Source of the DNA: Methanospirillum purgamenti
Lineage (GTDB): Archaea > Halobacteriota > Methanomicrobia > Methanomicrobiales > Methanospirillaceae
Length of the DNA: 64,000 nt
Assembly: GCF_018502485.1 (NCBI RefSeq)
Contig: NZ_CP075546.1
Strand: one strand, 5' to 3'
Shown here: piece after piece, positions 20,163 to 29,486 of the stretch
Layout: every line of letters begins with the position of its first letter
Numbering within the stretch: position 1 is the first letter of the stretch
Position numbers and translations under genes: made by a program
The notes under the pieces: generated by a model
Databases searched by the model: none
What the model saw: only the letters and a program-made list of their open reading frames with translations
What the model was told of the DNA's origin: nothing

Positions 20163-20741
20163 TTACATAATATTCCCAAGCTTCTGCTCAAGAAAATTAA
20201 GTCCTTTCTTAATATCTTCCATATTCTTTCCACCAGTAAGAATAATCTTTCCGGATGAGAAGAGAAGGGCGACAATTTTCGGATCACTTATCCTATAAAC
20301 AAGCCCAGGGAACTGTTCAGGTTCATATTCAATATTTTCAAGGTTTAAAGTCATCACAACTTTATTAAGGTTTATCTTGTTACCAATATCGTAAGAACAG
20401 ACTATATTCGTGACTGCTACCCGGGGTTCATCAAAACATTTGATTCCTGCGTTTTTCATCTTATCAATGATAAGAAGAAGACCCTTATCAAGCGAATCAG
20501 TATCTCTGATTCCAGTCAACACCACTTTTCCTGATGAGAATATGAGCGAGGCAATTTTTGGGTTTTCAATCCTGTATACTGCTCCTGGGAAGCGTTTGGT
20601 ATTCAATTCACAGCCGTCGATATTTTTTGAGATTATCTCGAGATCTATTGATTCTGCGATAGCCCCAGACGCCACTATATTTTCAATCTTCAGGCTATCG
20701 TATCGTTTATCTTCCATTCCAGATATCATGGGGTGTTCCAT
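20163..20741 (-). CDS. tbp: TATA-box-binding protein
   Basis: 192 aa general transcription factor that binds the archaeal TATA box and recruits TFB. It shows the two-fold repeat of the TBP saddle: FPGAVYRIENPKIASLIFSSGK in the first half (its core given here) is matched by FPGLVYRISDPKIVALLFS in the second, each followed by a GKxxLTG strand. A short N-terminal extension of about 20 residues precedes the core. The gene converges with the helicase, 3 bp between stops. Methanogens of this order often carry more than one TBP, so it may not be the only copy (family knowledge, not visible here). Confidence 0.96.
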   Translation of the reverse strand: MEHPMISGMEDKRYDSLKIENIVASGAIAESIDLEIISKNIDGCELNTKRFPGAVYRIENPKIASLIFSSGKVVLTGIRDTDSLDKGLLLIIDKMKNAGIKCFDEPRVAVTNIVCSYDIGNKINLNKVVMTLNLENIEYEPEQFPGLVYRISDPKIVALLFSSGKIILTGGKNMEDIKKGLNFLEQKLGNIM

Positions 20742-20889
20742 ACCATAATACTAATGGTGAATTCCCGCAAATTGGGGGTTATTCCCAAATGCCTGAAACG
20801 ATTTAGTAAATCTTTAGATCACCGGGTCATCATTGTCTTTCTCACCTTTCAATGGTATATTAAAGCATAAAGCGTAACCTTGGATACGA

Positions 20890-22557
20890 ATGAAATATGA
20901 GATCCCGCATCAGATGACATCCTACGATGAATTTGTAGAATCATTCAGGATAGATGTGCCTGAATTCTATAATTTTGGTTTTGATGTCATTGATAAATGG
21001 GCCGTAACCGACCGGAATAAATTGGCTATGATTTGGGTTAGTCAGGACGGTCAAGAGAAAAAATATACCTTTCGTGACCTACGAAACCTTTCTGTTGAAG
21101 CCGCTAACATTCTCATAAAATATGGTGTGAAAAAGGGAGATCGGGTCATGCTCATGCTCCACCGGGTTCCAGAATGGTGGATTTTTGTTATCGCTCTCAT
21201 TAAACTTGGCGCAGTCTTCTGCCCGGCACCAACGATGCTTACTCCAAAGGATCTGCAATACCGAATTAATGCAGGTAAATTTGAGTTCATTATTACTGAT
21301 ACTGAAAATGCAGATAAGGTAGAGAAGATCTGCCGGTTTTGTCCAACCTTAAAGCATCGGATGCTTATCGATGGATCTTTGCCAAACTGGATCAGCTATC
21401 AATACGAACTCTATTACCCTGCCCCAGTCTCGCGTTCTGCTATTAGTATGCCAGTATCGCAAAAGACTCATGCAACCGACCCGATGTTGATTTACTTTAC
21501 CTCCGGAACAACTGGAGAACCAAAGATGGTTATCCATAATCACTCTCATCCACTTGGTCATATCGTCACCGCCCGGCTCTGGCAGGATCTCAACAGTAAT
21601 GATTTGCATTTCACCTCATCAGATACCGGTTGGGCAAAATGTGGATGGGGAAAAATCTTTGGTCAGTGGATAATTGGAGCATGTATTTTTGTTTACGATG
21701 CACGAGGAAAGTTTAAAGCAACCGAACTCCTGCCACTCATTGAAAAATACGAAATATCCACATTCTGCTGTCCACCCACCATTTACCGGATGCTCATTAT
21801 TGCAGATCTGGCAAAATATGACCTCAGGTCCTTACGCCATTGCATATCTGCCGGTGAACCATTAAATCCGGAAGTAATCAGAATATGGCAGGAAGAGACA
21901 GATCTACCAATCTACGAAGGGTATGGACAGAGTGAAACCTGTTGTTGTATAGCTACCTACCCCTGTATGAAGCACAAACCAGGTTCAATGGGCAAACCAT
22001 CACCTGGATGGAATATTGAGCTTCATGATGAGGATGGAAAGGTGGTCCCTCAGGGAACTGAAGGCCGAATTGGTATCAACCTGAATCCCCGGCCTGTCGG
22101 TCTTTTTGTCGAATATCTAGATAATCCAGAAGCCAATGCAGAGGTATTTAAGAATGGATTTTACTACACCGGTGATAAGGCTTACATGGACGAGGATGGG
22201 TATTTCTGGTTTGTTGGAAGAGACGATGATGTGATTAAGAGTTCCGGGTATCGTATCGGACCGTTTGAAGTCGAAAGCGCTCTCCAGGAACATCCGTCAG
22301 TCCAGGAATCCGCGGTGGTAGGATCTCCAGATCCCATCAGAGGAATGATAATCAAGGCATTTGTAGTTTTGAAATCCGGATATGAACCCTCTGATCAACT
22401 TGTCCGCGATATTCAAAAACATGTAAAGAAAGTTACCGCTCCCTATAAGTATCCCCGGATTATAGAATTCGTAGAAGAACTCCCAAAAACGCTTTCAGGA
22501 AAAATTAAGCGTGGAGAATTGCGTGAACGTGAACTCCGGAGATACCAGGAGTCATAA
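20890..22557 (+). CDS. Acyl-CoA synthetase, AMP-forming (medium-chain type)
   Basis: 555 aa adenylate-forming enzyme that activates a carboxylate with ATP and CoA to acyl-CoA, AMP and PPi. Signature motifs: P-loop-like YFTSGTTGEPKM, A5 YGQSET, A7 TGDKAYMDEDGYFWFVGR, A8 hinge SSGYRIGPFEVE, and the catalytic Lys motif KTLSGKIKR near the C-terminus. The lack of an acetyl-CoA synthetase N-terminal domain and the overall length fit the medium/branched-chain acyl-CoA synthetase group known from methanogens. It lies just before tRNA-Leu and downstream of TBP, with no clear operon partner. Confidence 0.93.
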   Translation: MKYEIPHQMTSYDEFVESFRIDVPEFYNFGFDVIDKWAVTDRNKLAMIWVSQDGQEKKYTFRDLRNLSVEAANILIKYGVKKGDRVMLMLHRVPEWWIFVIALIKLGAVFCPAPTMLTPKDLQYRINAGKFEFIITDTENADKVEKICRFCPTLKHRMLIDGSLPNWISYQYELYYPAPVSRSAISMPVSQKTHATDPMLIYFTSGTTGEPKMVIHNHSHPLGHIVTARLWQDLNSNDLHFTSSDTGWAKCGWGKIFGQWIIGACIFVYDARGKFKATELLPLIEKYEISTFCCPPTIYRMLIIADLAKYDLRSLRHCISAGEPLNPEVIRIWQEETDLPIYEGYGQSETCCCIATYPCMKHKPGSMGKPSPGWNIELHDEDGKVVPQGTEGRIGINLNPRPVGLFVEYLDNPEANAEVFKNGFYYTGDKAYMDEDGYFWFVGRDDDVIKSSGYRIGPFEVESALQEHPSVQESAVVGSPDPIRGMIIKAFVVLKSGYEPSDQLVRDIQKHVKKVTAPYKYPRIIEFVEELPKTLSGKIKRGELRERELRRYQES

Positions 22558-22668
22558 TTTTTTTCACAATCAATTCCAAATCCTTATTATTGAAGAACAC
22601 TAATCTGTATAAGCACGATTGTCCCTGATTACAAATAATTGTGTTATAGTAATGTTGGTTTTCATTGA

Positions 22669-22753
22669 GCGAGGATCGCCGAGCCAGGTCAAAGGCGTTA
22701 GGTTCAGGGCCTAATCCCGTAGGGGTTCGCCGGTTCAAATCCGGCTCCTCGCA
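22669..22753 (+). tRNA. tRNA-Leu (anticodon CAG)
   Basis: 85-nt class II tRNA. The acceptor stem gcgagga pairs with tcctcgc, the anticodon stem ttagg/cctaa encloses loop ttcaggg with anticodon CAG, a long variable arm (tcccgtagggg) follows, and the T arm is ccggttcaaatccgg. The discriminator base is A, as expected for Leu. The CCA tail is not encoded. No intron is evident. Confidence 0.95.
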
Positions 22754-22814
22754 TTACAATTACAAATTGTCAATTATTTTGCATTCTTTTCAAATAATCA
22801 AAAAACAGTTGATA

Positions 22815-24929
22815 TTACGTCCGTGAATGAAACTGGTACACACCACCTGGAACAAACATTTCAAACCTTACTCCGCTTCCAGGTTCACCAGTCTCCCTGA
22901 TTGTTATTCTGGTAAGATTAAGAATTTCTTTTACAAGAAACATCCCAAAACCGGTATGTTTTCCAAACCCTCTATCAAATATTCGTGACTTTTCATCCAG
23001 AGAGATACCCACTCCATTATCCTCCCAGACGATAACAAGTCCTGACTCAGTCTCATAGGTGGATATTTTTATTTCTGTTACATGGTGTCCATGTCTGATG
23101 GAATTATCAAGGAGATTATGAAAGACTTTTCCAAACATTGGATCTGCATAGATGAGAACATCCTGAATATGTATCGTACATAAAATAGACGGAGGGAATG
23201 ATGCACATGGTATGACAGAATCTAGTTCAATCCATTGAGGTTCCTGAGTCCCTAAATCTTCATACACCCGGGTAAATTCAATCTGGTTTTGAATTTCTTT
23301 TGTCGTAGATTTCATTTTACTCAGATATTCTGACATAAGTGGATCGGTATTATCAATCTCAATGAGGTCTAGATACCCGTAGATAATCGAAATCTTATTT
23401 AATATGTCATGTCGGGTAATGCTTGTAAGAAGACTGAGCTGACGGCTTATCCGGTGAAGATTTGATGAATAAAGTTTGAGCTCCTGAGCATGATGTTCCC
23501 GTTCTTTTTCATATTCTTTCCGCTCAGTGATGTCAATAAGGAGAAGGAGAGTTGCTGACTGGTTATTGAACTGAATCTTCCTCCCTTTCATGATCACAGT
23601 TTTTCGGATTCCATCCTGAGTGAGAATATCAATCTCATATACCGGAAATACACCAGAATTATTCTCATCGGAGAACAGGTGGTAGATAATATCTCTTGAT
23701 TCTTCAGATATGAGTTGAAAAACCGGCTTTCCGATCATAGATTCTGCGTTTTGTCCCAAAACATGTGTTGTAGCCGGATTAATATACAATATTTCCTTAT
23801 TGAGCCCATATACAATTATATAGTCTGGAAGATTTTCTACAAGATCACGAAATTGTTTTTCGCTATTCAATAATTTACTCTGAGTCTTTTGAATCGTATC
23901 AAGCATTCCGTTGATTTCCTCTGCTAATTTTGAGAGTTCATCATTGCCAGAGATGAAGACACGATCAGTCGTAATTCCCGATTGCCCAATTTCAGAAACC
24001 TGAAATGCAATCGAACGTATTCTTTTTAATACAATCTGATTTTTAAGAATTAGGTAACTAAGGGCTAGAAACAGACTACCCACAAAAATTATGATAAGAA
24101 CTTGAATTGTGGTATTCAAACCCTGATGATAGATATTTCGAGGTTCTGTTATCTGAAGAACTAATATTTCTTTCCCATATATATCATACAAAAGAGAATA
24201 TCCGGATATCAGATCTTCATTCTGCACCTGAATAAACCCTATTGACTGATTCCGATGCTTTCTAATAGTAGAAACCAGTTCTTTTGAGAGGGAGGGATCA
24301 TCTATCTGTTTAAATATAAGGCTTGGCCTTGTCAGATTTCTTAATCTGGATATTTCCTCTATATTAAGATATCTGCCCATTATGACTACTCCCTGGGCGG
24401 TTCCCGAATAATCAGAATATACAATCGGTTGTGACACCACAAGAAGAGGGCCTTCTGGAAGCATGATAATCCCCTTCGTGACCGTATAAATATCTGACAT
24501 ATTCATGAGGGGGTTCGTATTATCTATTCGATTTGAGAATAAAAGCGGGGGAGAGACCATCTCATCACTCTGAAGATCATATGCACCAGCATAAACGATG
24601 TCTCCAGTTTTATTAGTAAAAACTATAAGATTTAAATTAAGATTTTCAAATGTTACCGGCTGAAGGTTAGAGGTTTTATATTGTGGATCATTTCCTTGTA
24701 CATAATGAACAGTATCATCCCATGGCCCCCAGTCTGATGCTGTAGATGCCATATTAAGCAGTTCATCATTTAATTTGTTGATCGTTTGAAGAAGGTCTTT
24801 TTCAAGATATTGTTTCTCCAGATCAGCATAACTGGTTAGTATAACAGAAGAAAAGAATATACTTACCAGTATGAGAAAGATGGAAAGAATGGCAACAAAG
24901 AGTCCTATGGAAATTTTTTGTACATCCAC
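22815..24929 (-). CDS. CHASE4-HAMP-PAS sensor histidine kinase
   Basis: 704 aa membrane sensor kinase. TM1 (about 8-32) leads to an extracytoplasmic CHASE4 domain (about 35-265, with ASDWGPWDDTVHYV), TM2 (about 273-295), a HAMP-like segment, a PAS domain (about 355-480, DYIIVYGLNKEILYINPA), a DHp helix with phospho-acceptor motif RHDILNK, and an ATPase domain with N box LLDNSIRHG and G boxes EDNGVG and GFGMFLV. The start is GTG. No response regulator gene is adjacent, so the partner is elsewhere. The ligand is unknown. CHASE4 kinases are common in methanogens. Confidence 0.93.
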   Translation of the reverse strand: MDVQKISIGLFVAILSIFLILVSIFFSSVILTSYADLEKQYLEKDLLQTINKLNDELLNMASTASDWGPWDDTVHYVQGNDPQYKTSNLQPVTFENLNLNLIVFTNKTGDIVYAGAYDLQSDEMVSPPLLFSNRIDNTNPLMNMSDIYTVTKGIIMLPEGPLLVVSQPIVYSDYSGTAQGVVIMGRYLNIEEISRLRNLTRPSLIFKQIDDPSLSKELVSTIRKHRNQSIGFIQVQNEDLISGYSLLYDIYGKEILVLQITEPRNIYHQGLNTTIQVLIIIFVGSLFLALSYLILKNQIVLKRIRSIAFQVSEIGQSGITTDRVFISGNDELSKLAEEINGMLDTIQKTQSKLLNSEKQFRDLVENLPDYIIVYGLNKEILYINPATTHVLGQNAESMIGKPVFQLISEESRDIIYHLFSDENNSGVFPVYEIDILTQDGIRKTVIMKGRKIQFNNQSATLLLLIDITERKEYEKEREHHAQELKLYSSNLHRISRQLSLLTSITRHDILNKISIIYGYLDLIEIDNTDPLMSEYLSKMKSTTKEIQNQIEFTRVYEDLGTQEPQWIELDSVIPCASFPPSILCTIHIQDVLIYADPMFGKVFHNLLDNSIRHGHHVTEIKISTYETESGLVIVWEDNGVGISLDEKSRIFDRGFGKHTGFGMFLVKEILNLTRITIRETGEPGSGVRFEMFVPGGVYQFHSRT

Positions 24930-25377
24930 GTTTTTTTCTCACACTGCATTGATACAGGTTAAGACTTTATTCAATTAGTACCTTTATACAACAATACGTT
25001 TTTTTAATCATGAGCAAGGCCTAAATCTTTACATTATTACAAACATGGCTGAGAAATCGAAGATTAGACTGGTCAGGAAATAGGTTATTTAAAAATCATA
25101 TAACCATACTTAGTCGTAAAAATTATAATACTTATGAGTTAGACTGATTAATATTCAAGGAATAGTTATATTATTAATTATCTTTGTTAATCCAATAATA
25201 ATTCAATATATCGTGTCTGGGATTGTGGATAAAATTGAAAGTTATTCATTGCTTTTTCAAACCATTCTGAGTTTGTCTAAGTGGAGTGTTGTCAATGCTC
25301 ACTCCTATCAACCTGAGATAAAAAAAGAACAGCGGATTGGTTAATTTTTTACATGAGAGAAATAGAAAAAAATTAAT
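24930..25377. other. Non-coding gap, AT-rich
   Basis: 448 bp between the start of the sensor kinase gene and the end of the next minus-strand gene. It is AT-rich with no credible ORF. The only local structure is a 6-bp hairpin (ggagtg/cactcc at 25283-25305) followed on the plus strand by an A-rich run. I see nothing else of note. Confidence 0.4.
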
Positions 25378-26325
25378 TCAAACAGTAGTGTTTACTGCTG
25401 AATCAGATTCTTCGGTAAGGTTCACTGTTGCTGCATCAGAAGGAGCAACCATTTTAGGAGATTTTACAAAGAGATCACCAAATGATTCGACTGCCGCTTC
25501 AAAAGGTTCAAGATCTTCAGCACTTACTGAACCATTGGCCTCATATGCTGCAAAGAATGTTTCTGCTTTTTGTAACAGATCTGCTTTTACCGTCTTAATA
25601 TCTTCAAATGATACATCTGGATTGTCTGTTTCGGCTATAGCAAGGATATCATCAAATTCTGCAAATTTAGCCATTGCATCTTCTTTCTCTTTTACATCGC
25701 CTAAAACCGGATATGCATAAGACTCTTCAATAGCCTCAAGAAGTATTGAAGAAAGCCAGCTGTATGCAGTTTGAATAGTCATGACCTCATCGATATCATC
25801 ATCAAGATCCCAAATGACCTCCGCCTTCTCAGTGGCAATATCAACTTCTTTTTCAAATGCGACTACATCCTCAAGAACGACAGTATTGTTTGCTTCATAT
25901 GAGGCAAACATCTTTTCTGCAACAACACCCATAGCATCAGTTGCAGCTACCATCTCGTCATAAGCGACCTTCAGATCAGACGCTTTTTCAGAATTCAGAT
26001 CAATAACCTTTTCAAATGCCGCATAATCTTCTGCAAGTGACGCATATTCTTCGAGGAATTCCTGCTTCATCTTCTCATCTCCAGTAAGAAGATAATCAAA
26101 CGCTTCCTCAGTGAGCATGAGTACTTTTTTGTGAATATCACCAAATGCACCAGATGCCTCACCAGTTAACAGAGGTTCAGTCTGATTGAGGACTTCTTCA
26201 ACCTGGGTTGTTACTGCTTCTGTCTCATCTGCCAAAGCGGATTCATTCGTTTCCTCAGCAGCAAAAGCCACTGATGAGAACATAATCATGCACATCAGCA
26301 TAATCAGAATACTCAATTTTTTCAT
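25378..26325 (-). CDS. Secreted acidic helical protein, function unknown
   Basis: 315 aa with a clear signal peptide (MKKLSILIMLMCMIMF through AFA, then AEE) and a GGAG ribosome-binding element before the ATG. The mature part is acidic, Ala/Glu/Asp-rich and predicted helical. It contains an internal repeat: FASYEANNTVVLEDVVAFE near residue 145 recurs as FAAYEANGSVSAEDLEPFE near 265. There are no Cys residues in the mature region and no catalytic motif. I do not recognise a family. It is a monocistronic-looking gene next to a sensor kinase, possibly an exported ligand-binding or structural helix-bundle protein. Confidence 0.75.
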   Translation of the reverse strand: MKKLSILIMLMCMIMFSSVAFAAEETNESALADETEAVTTQVEEVLNQTEPLLTGEASGAFGDIHKKVLMLTEEAFDYLLTGDEKMKQEFLEEYASLAEDYAAFEKVIDLNSEKASDLKVAYDEMVAATDAMGVVAEKMFASYEANNTVVLEDVVAFEKEVDIATEKAEVIWDLDDDIDEVMTIQTAYSWLSSILLEAIEESYAYPVLGDVKEKEDAMAKFAEFDDILAIAETDNPDVSFEDIKTVKADLLQKAETFFAAYEANGSVSAEDLEPFEAAVESFGDLFVKSPKMVAPSDAATVNLTEESDSAVNTTV

Positions 26326-26507
26326 AGATACACTCCAAATTTAAAGATGGAAAGATGAGCATATTAAATTATCGAATCCTATGATACCAATTGTTTACCA
26401 GATAAATTGTCAAAAAAAAAGGTATGCAATTTAACCATGATTACTTAAAAAATTTGGTTTCAATTCAATTGAAATCATTTAAGGACAAAAACACAAATAT
26501 AACGTCT

Positions 26508-26844
26508 CTATTTCCGTGCAACCATTACCATAAACATCCGGTTCTTATATACCAGATCAACATCAGAAAATCCTTAAGTCCCATAGCCACTTTAATTGAT
26601 CAGACATTTTTTCATTCCTGTCAAGTTCACTTCTCCGTTGTAATATTTCCAGATGTTCTTTTTCATGAAACGGTCCAGACAAGATAAATTCGGTCCAATA
26701 TGATGTGAATGGGTTGGAGAAATACACAGTTTCACCAGATGCCTGATCTGCATTGACAAACATACCGCCCGGAAGAAGAGCATCATATATCTTTTTTAAA
26801 AAAAGACTGATAATTTCCAATAAAGACGAAATATTAAAACGATT
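26508..26844 (-). pseudogene. SAM-dependent methyltransferase remnant (truncated, frameshifted)
   Basis: C-terminal part of a class I methyltransferase. The first frame reads KKIYDALLPGGMFVNADQ and DQLKWLWDL, family-typical text after motif III. One extra A in the tta-a-gga context then breaks the frame. Restoring it gives GFSDVDLVYKNRMFMVMVAR and a stop at 26508-26510, exactly the expected C-terminus. The N-terminal SAM-binding half (motif I GxGxG) is absent upstream, where an unrelated ORF begins. The gene is therefore both 5'-truncated and frameshifted and should be non-functional. Confidence 0.8.
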
Positions 26845-26845
26845 A

Positions 26846-27178
26846 TTAAGAATATGGATCATCTGGCAAAACAGATTGGATTACTTTTTCGATTTTTTTT
26901 ATCTGTATAAGGGACAAATCTTCCGGATAATATTGACCTGATCTAATACGGTTTATATCATGTACATTTAATCGATATTCACATGCCCATTCCATCAGTA
27001 CATCACGATCTGTTTTTCCTGACAACTGATATCGTCTTTTATAAGGGGAAACACAATCAGGTCTGTTTTCATCAAACATATCGAAAAGACAGACAAATTC
27101 ACCCATAATATTATAATCTCGTCCCCAGCACCCACAACATCCAAGATATTTACGGAATTCTTTTATTTCCTTGTTCAT
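26846..27178 (-). CDS. Hypothetical Cys-rich protein, 110 aa
   Basis: 110 aa ORF with a plausible ATG. It begins MNKEIKEFRKYLGCCGCWGR and includes further Cys at about 29, 42 and 65 but no signal peptide. The CCGC cluster could bind a metal. The C-terminal half is charged and helical. I do not recognise a family. It lies immediately upstream of the methyltransferase remnant, overlapping its open frame by 17 bp, and may have arrived or remained when the methyltransferase was disrupted. Coding status is moderately supported by length and composition. Confidence 0.5.
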   Translation of the reverse strand: MNKEIKEFRKYLGCCGCWGRDYNIMGEFVCLFDMFDENRPDCVSPYKRRYQLSGKTDRDVLMEWACEYRLNVHDINRIRSGQYYPEDLSLIQIKKIEKVIQSVLPDDPYS

Positions 27179-27326
27179 GATATGAACGGGGAGGAGTCAT
27201 TTAAAAGATTTATTCAAACAGGGTGAAAGTGAAAAATTGAAAATACCTATGCTCACGATACGATCAAATCAACTATCATATAATACTTTATGACAGACAA
27301 TAGTATCCTAATGAGAAGGGATCCTC

Positions 27327-29486
27327 ATGCCCAGGAAACCAGTTAAAATACTTTTTAATATAGCCGTTATTATTCTCTTCTTCCTGATTTTCGTGCCGGG
27401 AGTAACATCAGGAGCAGAGGATCCTGTTTATATGGGAGTTTTACTTCCCTTAAGTGGTTCGGATGGACAAAACCTTCATGATGCATTACAACTTGCCAAG
27501 GAACAAATCAACGCTGGTGGAGGGATTGGTGGAAGACCACTTGAATTTATCCTGAGGGATACCCGTACCGGGGATCTCATAACCTATGCGAAATATTTAG
27601 TAAAAGATCCCAGAATTAGGATTGTTATTGGACCACACACATCAGAAGAACTCTTTTTGATCTCAGATCTATTTGTCAAAAACCAGAAAGTTTTGATATC
27701 TCCGACTGCATCATCAGATGAGATATATCGTGCTTATGCTGGAACAGGCTATGTATGGAGGACGATAGCAAATGATGGTGACATTACATCTGCGGTTATG
27801 CAACATATTAAAGCACATAATGGTGAAAAAGTAGCCGTCCTCACTATCAATAGTTCATATGGGAAGACATTTTATGACTGGATACCATATTGGGCGATAG
27901 AAAACGGAATATCTATCACCGGAGTTGAAGAGTATTCTGACCTTGAGGAAATCCCTGATGCGATAGAACATCTCATTTCACAGAATCCGGATTATCTGAT
28001 TTTTGTCCATTCAGGTTCTGTAGTTGAGATTGGAACAGCCTTTCTCACGCTCAATGCCATGAATACATCAACTCACCTTTATTTCATCTATCCTGATGTT
28101 GATGAACAGGGGCAGATATGGGAACGATTAGATCCCGGAACACTTGGATTTCTCCTGGCTACAGGTCTTTGGAAAACAGGTTCTGTCAGCATGATATCAA
28201 CACAGCTCCCTGATGATACTCTAATGCTGATGTCAAAACCCTGGTCCACAGATTTTTCTCAGGAATATCAGACAATATCTAATACCAGCCGGTCTGATTT
28301 TGTTCCTGAAGTTTATGATGCAGTCCTTGTTGCAGCAGCAGTTATGGCACGATTTACAGCCTACCCAGATAAATCACCAGGGAATGCAGCAAAATCTATT
28401 CTAACCAATGAAACGGGAGATACATGTGATCGAAGTGAAGCGGGTTTTCAATCTGCATTCAATAAAATTCAGGGGGGAGAAATTCCCGTTATGACCGGGG
28501 TTACCGGCCCGCTTACGTATCGGAAAGAAGGAGTAGACAGACAAGTACCCTGGTATGAAACCTACCGTATCGAGGAAGGAAAGGTGATTGCCGATCCGAT
28601 ACCATACCAATTCCGTGAGAAATCAGGTTCAGGTATGGATTTGTCAGATACGCTTTCTGATACTACCCAACCAACTGATAAGGATCTCCCTACTGGTGAT
28701 TACTGGGCAGTCATCGGTGCATTAACACGGGATTGGGTAAATTACCGGCATCAGGCTGATGCCCTGACCATGTATACCTATCTAAGAGAGAAGGGAGTTC
28801 CGGATGATCATATCATCTTGCTTGTGTTTGATGATATTCCTCAAGACCGCCTGAATAAAAAACCCGGTGAAGTTTATCATACTCCAGGTGAAGAAGAGGT
28901 CCGTAAACAGGCGAATCCAGATTACATTGGAGAGAGCGTCAATAAACAGATGCTCATAGATATTCTCTCAGGGACCGGGATAAAAAATGATGAACCAATT
29001 TTACGTTCAAATGAAAATTCAACCGTTCTGATTTATCTTTCATCACATGGAGCTCCAGGAGGAAACCTGGTACTCGGTGATGGAGATGAACAGATTTCTG
29101 CTAAAGAGATTTCAACGGTATTAGATAATATGGCGAAAAATAAGAGATTCGGACGAATGTTTGTAGTTCTAGAATCCTGTTTCAGTGGCGTTCTCGCATC
29201 GAACGTGAAAACTCCCGGAGTTCTGGTTCTGGCTGCTTCTGCTGAAGATGAAACCTCAAAATCCACAACATATGATTCTGAGCTATCAGCCTGGCTTTCA
29301 GACGAATTCACGAATGAATTAATCTCGCTTCTTCGGAGTTCTGATCGACCGTTTACCCTCCGCCATCTCTATCAGCAACTTTATTACAATGTTCGTTCTT
29401 CTCATCCATCAATAACCAGAGGGAATGAATCATTGGACGTTCCGGTTCATCTGTTTTTTGGAGGAGATAACAATGCAGCATCCTGA
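27327..29486 (+). CDS. Fusion: type-1 periplasmic binding protein plus C13 (legumain-like) peptidase
   Basis: 719 aa exported protein. A signal peptide/TM (about 8-28) is followed by a branched-chain-amino-acid-type ligand-binding domain (about 35-420: YMGVLLPLSGSDGQNLHDAL, with GGGIGGRPLEF) and, after a linker, a caspase-fold C13 peptidase domain (about 450-715). The catalytic dyad is visible: His574 in LSSHGAPGG and Cys618 in LESCFSG. Peptidase C13 cleaves after Asn or Asp in known members. The next gene encodes a second binding protein, but no permease or ATPase is nearby, so this is unlikely to be an ABC importer. It could be a ligand-gated surface protease (inference). Confidence 0.9.
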   Translation: MPRKPVKILFNIAVIILFFLIFVPGVTSGAEDPVYMGVLLPLSGSDGQNLHDALQLAKEQINAGGGIGGRPLEFILRDTRTGDLITYAKYLVKDPRIRIVIGPHTSEELFLISDLFVKNQKVLISPTASSDEIYRAYAGTGYVWRTIANDGDITSAVMQHIKAHNGEKVAVLTINSSYGKTFYDWIPYWAIENGISITGVEEYSDLEEIPDAIEHLISQNPDYLIFVHSGSVVEIGTAFLTLNAMNTSTHLYFIYPDVDEQGQIWERLDPGTLGFLLATGLWKTGSVSMISTQLPDDTLMLMSKPWSTDFSQEYQTISNTSRSDFVPEVYDAVLVAAAVMARFTAYPDKSPGNAAKSILTNETGDTCDRSEAGFQSAFNKIQGGEIPVMTGVTGPLTYRKEGVDRQVPWYETYRIEEGKVIADPIPYQFREKSGSGMDLSDTLSDTTQPTDKDLPTGDYWAVIGALTRDWVNYRHQADALTMYTYLREKGVPDDHIILLVFDDIPQDRLNKKPGEVYHTPGEEEVRKQANPDYIGESVNKQMLIDILSGTGIKNDEPILRSNENSTVLIYLSSHGAPGGNLVLGDGDEQISAKEISTVLDNMAKNKRFGRMFVVLESCFSGVLASNVKTPGVLVLAASAEDETSKSTTYDSELSAWLSDEFTNELISLLRSSDRPFTLRHLYQQLYYNVRSSHPSITRGNESLDVPVHLFFGGDNNAAS

